Assembly: GCA_039707465.1 (NCBI GenBank)
Contig: CM077644.1
Span: 98,940,375 to 99,004,374 of the forward strand
Length of the DNA stretch: 64,000 bases
Direction of reading: 5' to 3'
Source: Rhabdophis nuchalis
Taxonomy: Eukaryota; Chordata; Lepidosauria; Squamata; Natricidae
Shown here: positions 32,100-64,000 of the stretch, one piece after another
How positions within the stretch are numbered: the stretch's first letter is position 1
Layout of the letters: every line of letters starts with the position of its first letter
Translations under genes and position numbers: made by a program
The notes under the pieces: generated by a model
Databases searched by the model: none
Seen by the model: the letters and a program-made list of their open reading frames with translations, nothing else
Told to the model about the DNA's origin: nothing

Positions 32100-32290
32100 C
32101 AATAGAAATAGCACTTAAACTTATATACAGCTTCACAGTGCTTTACAGCCCCTCTCTAAGCAGTTTTTACAAAGTCAGCCTATTGTCCCCAACAATCTGG
32201 GTCCTCATTTTACTGACCTCGGAAGGATGGAAGGATGAGTCAACCTTGAGCCGGTGAGATTCGAATTACCAAACAAGCAATGCAACAGAG
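32100..32290 (-). mobile_element. tRNA-derived SINE, minus strand
   Basis: Reverse complement of the SINE at 46495: cttcacagtgctttacagcccctctctaag, attgtccccaacaatctgggtcctcattttac and gatgagtcaaccttgagccgg. Head only partly kept. Confidence 0.75.
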
Positions 32291-32309
32291 AAGGTTTGCT
32301 TCCTGAGTC

Positions 32310-33110
32310 TTACCAGGTGACATTGCCTGATTGTATGGGATACATAGAAACTATAGAAGATAGATGGCCCCTCAAACAATTAGGCCCTATGTCATGAAGT
32401 GTTTTATAAATGATAACCAATACATTGAAGTGCAGTACGAAGCTTACTAGTAACCACCGCAGTTTACAAAACAGACTTGTTCCCTGGACAGATTGTGGCA
32501 TGCCCATAACTGTCTGGACCAGGGGTGGGCAAACTTTGCAACTTTAAATCTGAAGGACTTCAACTCCCAGAAAAGGGAGCTGAAGCTGGCTGGAGAAGTC
32601 TGGGAGCTGAAGTCCTTCAGACTTAAAGTTGCAAAGTTTGCCCACCCCTGGTCTGGACCATTGTATACTAGACCAGCTGCAGTCTCAGATGTGGTCTTCA
32701 AAGATGACCATGTTGGGAGTGCATTGCAGTAGTCCAAATGCAAGGCAAACGGAGCCTGAGTGATTGTCCTCCCAGCCTAAGTATGGACACAATTGGCTGC
32801 TAGATGAATTATGCAAGGAAGACCTTCAAAGAAAACCTCCAAAATGTGTGTGCCAATGCTGAAGGGAGAAATAAAACTTTCGGAATAAAAATTGCTGCAT
32901 TTTCAGTTCTGGGTAGTCCAAATACCCTAGTCTTGTTGAAATTGAGATTGTTCCTCCCCATTCAGACCCACACAACCCTCAGTCACCAAGATAAGATCTT
33001 GATAGCATCACTTGTTCAGCATACGGTAGAGATTTATCACCAAGTATCGGGGTACTGATGATACCAGACTCCAAACTAGTGGATGATTCATCCAGCATCT
33101 CATATAGATA
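32310..33110 (-). mobile_element. Ancient degraded L2 LINE
   Basis: The segments gaccagctgcagtc...tcttcaaagatgaccatgttgggagtgcattgcagtagtcc parallel the L2 at 51780-51880, as does the minus-strand peptide DYCNALP. There are many breaks and a hAT insertion at 32520. Confidence 0.6.
32520..32650. mobile_element. Palindromic 131-bp hAT
   Basis: The inverted termini, caggggtgggcaaactttgc on the left and its complement on the right, extend over about 50 nt each, so most of the element folds back. Perfect GTCTGGAC duplications (32512-32519, 32651-32658). Confidence 0.92.
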
Positions 33111-33199
33111 CTAAAGGAAGGAGCAAGAGCATAAGGCCCTGAAGCACTGGCTTGATTTCTCCCCCCCTGCCAATACTGATAAGACAAAAGAAAGGAGAA

Positions 33200-33793
33200 T
33201 GATATTCTGATCTAGGCTTCCCCAGCAGCACGAAGCAGAGTCCTCATCCCAATAAACCCCTTTTATTTAATTTACAGTGAATTCCTCTCCAGCAAAGTCC
33301 CAGCCCACAGTCTTTCAAGATAGTTCACAATTATCAACCTTTATCAGGCTTTGAGAGTGGCCAGGCCGATATATATCAGACGCCACAATACTTGGCAAGA
33401 ATGCAGGAATGCACTAATTGTCTCCTGCAAACACCTCTCTTTCGCTCCTCTTTTATTCCCTATGGGAGGGGCCTTTCACCATCCACCTGTGGCCTTACTC
33501 CCAAGTTGAGCCTTGTTCCTTAGTTGTTCACTTCGTCTGCCTACTCTGTGCATGCGTACACTGGGAGCAAGCTCCAGCTGTTTGTTTGCCTCACTGATGT
33601 CTGACTTTGAAGGCAGCTGATAACTGTCAGACGGCTCTGGCCCCATCTCTGCCTCTGATGCAGAGCACTTGTCAGAGCCTTCCCCAGTCTTCAGGACTGT
33701 CCCATGTTCCCCAACCTCCTCACGGTCCGAATCCGCTGACAGCTCCTCTGACTGCTGGCGGGCCACAACAAATGACAACACCAGTTTTTCCAT
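33200..33793 (-). mobile_element. 3' end of an LTR retroelement
   Basis: Read on the minus strand: an open frame of 105 codons, rich in Glu and Ser, ends at 33476. A purine-only-like tract (33434-33454) follows, then a TG...CA-bounded segment (33433 down to about 33200) containing AATAAA. This order (end of pol or env, polypurine tract, LTR) suggests the 3' end of an LTR element. The family is not identified, and the 5' part and second LTR are absent. Confidence 0.45.
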
Positions 33794-35100
33794 GCCTAAT
33801 CCCTCTTGGTGGTTCAGAAGGATATGCTCTATGGTTTGCTGAAAGATTCAGAAAAAACTGGGAAAGTTGCAATAGCTCACCCTGGCTGCCTCACATCAGC
33901 AAGCATAATCTGTGCCACTTAACATGCTGTGAAACCTATCTGGATGTTTATTCAAAAATAAATGCCATTTATAGCTCAATCTTTTTGTTAATATTGTTAA
34001 ATAAACTTATCCATATGAGAGACACTGCAGTCATTCCATCATCGGAGTCCAATTCTTGCTATTTGGGTGTTCACGGAAAACCTGTAATCAAGATACAAGG
34101 ATGGTTACTCTGCCTCATTTTTTATGTCCCAACAAGCAATTTTTATGAGAATAGCCTCTCTAAACAGGGTGCTCAAATTTTACCTCTTGTAACTTACAAA
34201 CTTTGGACTTTAAAAGGGACTTGACTGTGATATTTGTGGAAACATTTGAAGCTTTGATGACAAACCTTAACTCCTGATAAGAATTGTTGTCCCTCCTCCA
34301 GGGCATTAAAGCTGCTTCCGCTAATCAGTGGGTATCAATGGAAAAAGGATCAAAACAGAAAAATGATTATCTCCTATCAGCTCTTGATAGTAAGAGCTGA
34401 TTATCTCCTCCTTTTTCTAGATAATAGTGTTTCTTGCCCAAACCGAGTTTTGCACGACAAATTTAAGGAAATAATTTTAAAACATGAGATAGGAATCCCC
34501 GATCTCACTTTGGCTGCTGGACTGGTGACTGATAAGCAAGAGGAAAAACTAAATCAAAGCAAAATTCATCTCTGCCACTTCACTATATAGTTACTACACT
34601 TCATGCAGAATTTCCCCAGTGCAGAGTAAATCTGGTCTGCGGAACTCAAAAGCCCCCCAAAATTCAAGAGGGGTGTTGAGATAAAAACAAAACTATCAAC
34701 TCCCTACCTTTGTGTAGAGAACGACAACTGTTTCAGCCCACAGGTTTTAATGCCATAGAAAAGTAGCAAGACTTTATGGCTTACTATATTTGTGTTTATT
34801 ATTGGGATGAGAGGAGAGTTATGTGGGTTTTTATTGGTTCAGATGACATTTCTTGATTTAGGATGCTACATACTTTTTGCCATTTAATCTCAAGCAGGCA
34901 AATATATTGAGCTGTTCCCATGGCTTAAAGCTAGGCTAAGTTATGTATCAATTCCTGCTATTTTGGGGGAATAAGTATTATAAAGAACAGATTGTTATGT
35001 GCTGGAGGCCACTTTTTTTTCTTTTTTTGATTTGTAGATGTCCTTGAAGCAGATAGTACATTATCTAATATGTTTAGTTGTGAAGACATGGATGTGATTA
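33794..35100. other. Intergenic spacer upstream of amylase copy 2
   Basis: Non-coding; several short open frames (such as 33607-34224 on +) show no recognised domain or conserved motif. Confidence 0.5.
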
Positions 35101-35137
35101 ATTCGTCTGAATCTTATCTTGGTTTATGCATTCAACG

Positions 35138-35173
35138 TTTTCCCCAGGGAATTTAGCTCTTTATCTTCACCTG
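35138..35173 (+). promoter_or_regulatory. Candidate acinar enhancer: TTTTCCCC box and CACCTG E-box
   Basis: A TTTTCCCC box at 35138-35145 and a CACCTG E-box at 35168-35173 lie about 120-150 nt before the TATA box of copy 2. The pancreatic factor PTF1 binds an E-box paired with a TTTCCC-type box a few helical turns away. Spacing and order here are only loosely consistent, so this is a candidate. No such pair was found directly before copy 1. Confidence 0.35.
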
Positions 35174-35289
35174 TTTCTCTTGTTTAAACCATCAAGTGGC
35201 GTGACCTTTGATTAAAGGAAAGTTGCTAAAAGTAAGCCAATTGTTTTGAATGCCTCATGACAGATGTGTACTTTGATCTGTACCAGAAA

Positions 35290-35297
35290 TATAAATA
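35290..35297 (+). promoter_or_regulatory. TATA box of amylase copy 2
   Basis: TATAAATA lies 61 nt before the ATG. With the usual 25-30 nt spacing, transcription would start near 35320 and give a leader of roughly 30 nt. This matches the short leaders of pancreatic amylase mRNAs. Confidence 0.8.
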
Positions 35298-35350
35298 CAG
35301 TACTGAAAACTGCAACTGGGAGCAGAGGAAGACCCATTACCAAAGGCAGA

Positions 35351-59328
<23,978 letters not shown>

Positions 59329-59845
59329 TCTCAGTATGAGAAACATAGTTCAGCAATTTTGTTTTCCAAAGTAATGAATGTCTTCAAAAATCATTTTTGT
59401 CTTCCAATAGTTTTTTCCATTTGCTTTACTGAGAAAAGGTCTTTGCTCTTAGTTTTGTCTGTGGGTTTTTGTAACATTTAGCCTGTTAAACATATCTCAA
59501 GCAACTTCAGGTGGTCAGTCCTGAGAGAGAGCATAATAATGTATAAAATAGTCACAACATTTACTGCCCCATCACATGTTAGCTACATCAGTAACTAGCT
59601 CTGACATCTGCAATGTCACTGATATGGAGAGAGTCTTTCTCTCTCCGTATCAGTGGTCCCCAACTTTTTTGGCTCTGCGGACTGGCAGTCGAGTGGAGAG
59701 GAGATGATTTCCCACAAGCGCTCTGGAACAGGGATTGGGGATGCTGCTATACATAATAATTCATCACAGAACAACCACTGTTTAGAAGTGGTTTCAAACA
59801 ACCACCTTTTGGTAACAATTTATCCTAGGTCTAGATTCATTTTTT
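59329..59845. other. 3' flank of amylase copy 2
   Basis: Short 3' UTR region, followed by a decayed hAT (cagtggtccccaac at 59651, family of 7446). No canonical AATAAA. Confidence 0.5.
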
Positions 59846-59849
59846 TTCA

Positions 59850-60222
59850 GTTGAATTGGTCTATATCTAGTTTAATGAAAAGAAGGACTAGGGGTGACAT
59901 GATAGCAGTGTTCCAATGTCTCGGTGTTCCAATATCTCAAGGGTTGCCACAAGGAAGAGGAAGTCAAGTTGTTCTCCAAAGCACCTTAAGGCAAGACTAG
60001 AAGCAATGGTTGGAAACGAATCAAGGAGAGAAGCAATCTAGAACTTAGAAGAAATTTCCTGACAGTTAAAACAATAACTGAAACAAATTGCCTCCAGATG
60101 TTGTGAATGCTCCAATACTGGGAGTTTTTAAGAAGACATTGAATAACCATTTGTCTTAATTGGTAGGGTTTCCTGTCTGAGCAGGGGGTTAGACCAGAAG
60201 ACCTCCAAGGTCCCTTCCAACT
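59850..60222 (+). mobile_element. CR1 LINE 3' end
   Basis: Tracts ctagtttaatgaaaagaaggactaggggtgacatgatagcagtg and gaccagaagacctccaaggtcccttccaa match CR1. The frame is broken by a short internal duplication (gtgttccaatgtctcg/gtgttccaatatctca). Confidence 0.85.
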
Positions 60223-60281
60223 ATTCTGCTCTGCTCTGCTCTGCTCTGCTCTGCTCTGCTCTGCTCTGCTCTGCTCTACTC
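60223..60281. repeat. (CTCTG)n pentanucleotide array
   Basis: About eleven units directly after a CR1 3' end, apparently grown from its tail. Confidence 0.93.
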
Positions 60282-60329
60282 TTGTATTCTGTCCTCATAA
60301 CAAATGTAGTTCCATGACAAGAGAAAGAT

Positions 60330-60330
60330 G

Positions 60331-60411
<81 letters not shown>
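60330..60411. repeat. (TAA)n microsatellite at an L2 3' end
   Basis: About 27 units abutting the 3' end of the minus-strand L2, parallel to 24392-24513. Confidence 0.95.
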
Positions 60412-63400
60412 TTAATTTGTTGACCGCTCCCTCTCCCCGAAGGAACTCGGAGCGGTGCACAGGGCAAATAAAACAATAAATATACACACATAATAAAAAC
60501 AAATTAAATGATATCCCTGCGCTAAAAATTCCCAGTTAAAAATTACTAAAATCCCCATCTAAAATTATTAACAACCCCATAGAAGGGAGACTACCCTAGG
60601 CCGGCCAAGCAGAACAGATATGTTTTTAGTTTTAGATGGAAGGAGCGGAGGTCCGTGGTTGTTCTAATGTCGGGGGGAAGGTCGTTCCAGAGGGCTGGGC
60701 CCGCCACAGAGAGAGCCCTTTCCCTGGGCGTCGCCCGCTGACAAAGTCTAGTGGACGGCACCCGGAGAAGTCCCTCTCTGTGTGAGCGAATAGGCCGTGT
60801 GGATGTATGAGGCAGGATCCGATCCCGCAAATAGCTAGGTCCCGAGCCATGGAGCGCTTTAAAGATGATAACTAGAACCTTGAAGCGCACCCGGAAGACG
60901 ACAGGCAGCCAGTGCAGCTTGCGCAAGAGCGGTGTTACATGGGTAAACCTTAAGGTTCCCATAATTGCTCGCACGGCTGCATTCTGGACTAGCTGAAGTC
61001 TCCGAGTGCACCTCAAGGGGAGCCCCATGTAGAGAGAGTTACAATAGTCCAGTCGGGATGTCACGAGAGCATGAGTGACTGTGCGGAGGGCGTCCCGATC
61101 CAATAGGGGGCGCAACTGGCGAACCAGGCGAACCTGGTAAAACGCCCTCCTGGCCACGGCTGTCACTTGATCTTTCATGGACAGCCGGGCATCCAGGAGG
61201 ACACCCAAGTTGCGCACCCCATCCACTGGGGCAAGATGTTCGCCCCCAATGGCCAGCGATGGAATCAGCTGGTTGAATCGGGCAGCCGGAAACCACAGCC
61301 ACTCGGTCTTGGTCGGGTTGAGCTTGAGTCCGTTTCTTCCCATCCAGATCCGTACGGCTTCCAGGCACTGGCACATCACCGCTACGGCATCGTTGGGGTG
61401 GTTTGGGGTAGATATATACAGCTGAGTATCATCAGCATAGAGATGGTACTCTACCCCAAAACCACGGATGATCTCACCCAGCGGCTTCATATATGTGTTA
61501 AACAGGAGAGGCGAGAGGACCGACCCCTGAGGCACCCCACATGTGAGGGGTCTCGAGGTCGACCTCTGCTCTCCTGTCAACACAAATTGCGATCGACCAG
61601 AGAGGTAGGTGGAGAACCACCGTAAAACGGTGCCTCCCACCCCCAACCCCCCAGCCGATGCAATAGGATACCATGGTCGATGGTATCAAAAGCCGTCGAG
61701 AGGTCTAATAGGACCAGGATGGAGGAACAACCCCCATCTCTGGCCCTCCAGAGATCATCGACTAACGCGACCAATGCCGTCTCGGTGCTATGCCCGGGCC
61801 GAAAGCCGGACTGGCGCGGGTCTAGATAATCAACTTCCTCCAGGTGACGGGGAAACTGTTGTGCCACCACACTCTCAACAACCTTCGCCAAGAAGGGAAG
61901 GTTGAAGACTGGACGATAGTTGGTTAATAAAGCTGGATCCAAAGAGGGCTTCTTAAGGAGGGGCCTCACCATAGCCTCTTTTAGGGAAGCAGGCAAGGAA
62001 CCCTCACTTAAGGATGCGTTGACAACCTCTTGGAGCCAGCCTCGTGTCACCTCCCAGGATGCCAGTACAAGCCAGGAGGGACACGGGTCCTATAAACATG
62101 TGGTGGCTCGCAGTCGCCCACGTAACCTGTCCATATCCTCGGAAGCAACGGAGTCAAACTCCTCCCAAACAAGATCTGTCTCGTGGCATCCCACTGGACC
62201 ATCAATGGGGGCTAGCTCGTTCTGTATCTGAGCGATTTTCTCCTGCAGAAAAAATCACAAATTCCTCTGCTCTACCCTGTAGTGAGGCTTCCCGCACCCT
62301 CTGTTGAAGGAGGGAGCGGGTCACCCTAAACAGGGCGGCAGGGCGGTTTTCTGCGGATGCTATGAGAGTGGCACAATGATGACGTTTGGCCACTTTCAGC
62401 GCCACAATGTAAGTCCGTAAATGGGCTCTTACCTGTGTCCGGTCAGATTCAGATCGAGTAGACCTCCATCTTCTCTCTAGGCATCTCTTGTGGCGTTTCA
62501 TCACCCTTAGCTCCTCGGTGAACCAAGGAGCCAGGGTGGCTCGCCGCCGCAAGAGAGGCCGCAAGGGCGCGACCCGATCCAAGGCTCCCGTGGTCGCAGT
62601 ATTCCATGCGGCCACGAGGTCCTCCATCGGGGCGCGGGTCAGGGGTCCAGGAAGTGGCCCAAGCGCCGCCTGGAACCCATCAGGGTCCATCAGGCGCCTG
62701 GGGCGGAACCAGATAGGTGACTCAGGTTCCGCCTCCCCGCGGTGGGGAGTAGCGGTTGGAAAGTCGAGCCAGAGAAGTGAGTGGTCTGACCATGACAAGG
62801 GTGTGATGACTATATCCCCTGTACCCAGATCACTCTTCCATTGGCCTGAGACAAAGATGAGGTCCGGTGTATGTCCACCCTCGTGGGTGGGGCCTTGAAT
62901 TAATTGGGTCAGGTCCATGGCCGTCATGGAAGCCATGAACTCCCGAGCTACCTCAGATGATTCGCCCACCGATGGCAGATTAAAGTCCCCCATGACTAAA
63001 AGTCTGGGGGTCTCAACTGCCATCGTAGCGATCACCTCGAGGAGCTCGGGCAGGGCTGCTGCTACATAGCGGGGAGCCAGGTATACAACCAGCAAGCCCA
63101 ACTGCCTCCCTAGGCCCCACTTCACGCAGAGGGACTCACAACCGGTGGTCTGTGGCACAATGGTCTCTCTCGGCTCAAGACCTTCCCTAATGATAACCGC
63201 TACCCCACCACCCCTGCCTAGGGCCCGGGGCTGATGAAAAGTGCGGTAACCTGGTGGGCACATTTCAACGAGGGGAAGTCCTCCCTCGTGACCCAACCAG
63301 GTCTCCGCAATTCCTACCAGGTCCGGCTCCCCCTCTGACACAAAGTCATGGATGAGGGGGGCTTTGTTGACAACGGACCTGGCGTTGCAAAACATCAGCC

Positions 63401-63845
63401 GCAGGCCCTGGCTCTGTACTCCCTGACCACCTAGCTTGCGGGGGTTGTGGCAACTGACCGTTTGCAACCAACGGCCACGTGCCCCCAACCGGGAGGATGA
63501 AACTTGTCTCCCCTCAGACCTGCCTCTCCCCATGACCCTGTGGATGGGTATGCCCTCCACCGGGACGACCCTTATTTCTCCCCTCCCGTCGGAACCTTCC
63601 GCTTCCCTCCGCCGGCTGCTGGTCCGGCCCTTTCTTTCTCCGTCTCAACCTGTCTATACCCTCCCCCCTCCCTGGTACCCCCTAAAATAGACAATAATTT
63701 CCGTATTAAAAAACCCCTAAAACCGCGCTTCTCCCACCTCTCCGGATTAATAAATCCCTCATCAAGGTGGGCCCTCGATAGAGCAGAGGGCCAAACCTGC
63801 GAGAGTGGGGACTCTCGCAGTCGCAATAGTTCAGCTCTAGAGCAC
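60412..63845 (-). mobile_element. Nearly full-length L2 LINE with frameshifts
   Basis: Minus strand: 5' UTR (about 63845-63561), ORF2 in three frames (63560-62202, 62050-61577, 61646-60591) and 3' UTR ending at the (TAA)n. The first part carries an apurinic-type endonuclease: NARSVVNKAPLIHDF, ETWL, MGDFNLPSV and SDHSLLWLDF. The later parts carry the reverse transcriptase: SGFRPGHSTETAL, LLDLSTAFDTIDH, GVPQGSVLSPLLF and YADDTQLYI. At least two frameshifts mean no complete protein. No separate ORF1 was seen. Confidence 0.9.
63797..63820. repeat. Perfect 10-bp hairpin in the L2 5' region
   Basis: ctgcgagagt, loop gggg, actctcgcag; a perfect stem near the 5' end of the L2 on the minus strand. 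Confidence 0.85.
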
Positions 63846-64000
63846 ATTTCATATAAATTGACAATTAATAAATAATTATAAATAAATATAAAATGCAAAG
63901 GTAAAATTCATACATGGGTCATGGATATTAAAAGCATCTTTGATCACAGATTTAAAATAAGATGTTATAAATAGATGTTAAAAATAGATAAATAGGTTTA

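Noticed and set aside
33607..34224. 205-codon + strand open frame in the spacer
   Set aside because: Half of it is antisense to the LTR-element frame and the rest has no recognisable domain or splice context.
31762..35350. Possible third amylase copy or pseudogene between the two genes
   Set aside because: I looked for the [18 protein letters not shown] and NHDNQ signatures in the spacer and found none.
60221..60502. Polyleucine/polyisoleucine open frames
   Set aside because: A translation of the (TAA)n tract and the pentanucleotide array.

Overview
The window is vertebrate nuclear DNA, most likely from a squamate reptile and probably a snake. The evidence is the mix of CR1 and L2 LINEs, an L1 lineage, tRNA-derived squamate-type SINEs, many short hAT elements with 8-bp target duplications, Helitrons, and very frequent tetra- and trinucleotide microsatellites. 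The coding sequences are split by GT-AG introns. Species cannot be read from the sequence.

Two complete pancreatic-type alpha-amylase genes lie head to tail on the + strand. Copy 1 (11657-31761, 10 coding exons, 515 codons plus stop) and copy 2 (35351-59328, 10 coding exons, 512 codons plus stop) have the same exon sizes and phases, except that copy 1 has 9 more bases in coding exon 1. Both keep the catalytic Asp/Glu/Asp triad, the chloride and calcium ligands and the five disulfide pairs. Copy 2 is close to typical vertebrate pancreatic amylase and has a clear TATA box. Copy 1 is open throughout but diverged: it has an altered signal-peptide junction, changes next to the active site, and no good TATA box.

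Layout: 1-11656 is upstream non-coding DNA holding a CpG-rich, promoter-like block (about 1720-2480), a non-autonomous Helitron (5200-6185), hAT elements and microsatellites. 11657-31761 is amylase copy 1, with introns full of hAT elements, a second Helitron (16620-17939) and an ORF1-only L1 fragment just after exon 3. 31762-35350 is the intergenic spacer, with a degraded L2, a palindromic hAT and the 3' end of an LTR retroelement. 35351-59328 is amylase copy 2; its introns 3 and 7 carry most of the young repeats. These include an ORF1-only L1 with a 36-bp target duplication, an L2 whose reverse-transcriptase reading frame is unbroken, and a 1946-bp hAT element built around a very long GC-rich inverted repeat. 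59329-64000 is downstream DNA dominated by a nearly full-length L2 LINE on the minus strand.

The two amylases would each act as a secreted starch-hydrolysing enzyme. Everything else recognisable is mobile or simple-sequence DNA, or a possible promoter of an unseen neighbouring gene. I found no novel multi-gene system. The most unusual signals are the half-L1 elements, the foldback hAT, and the diverged but intact amylase copy 1.
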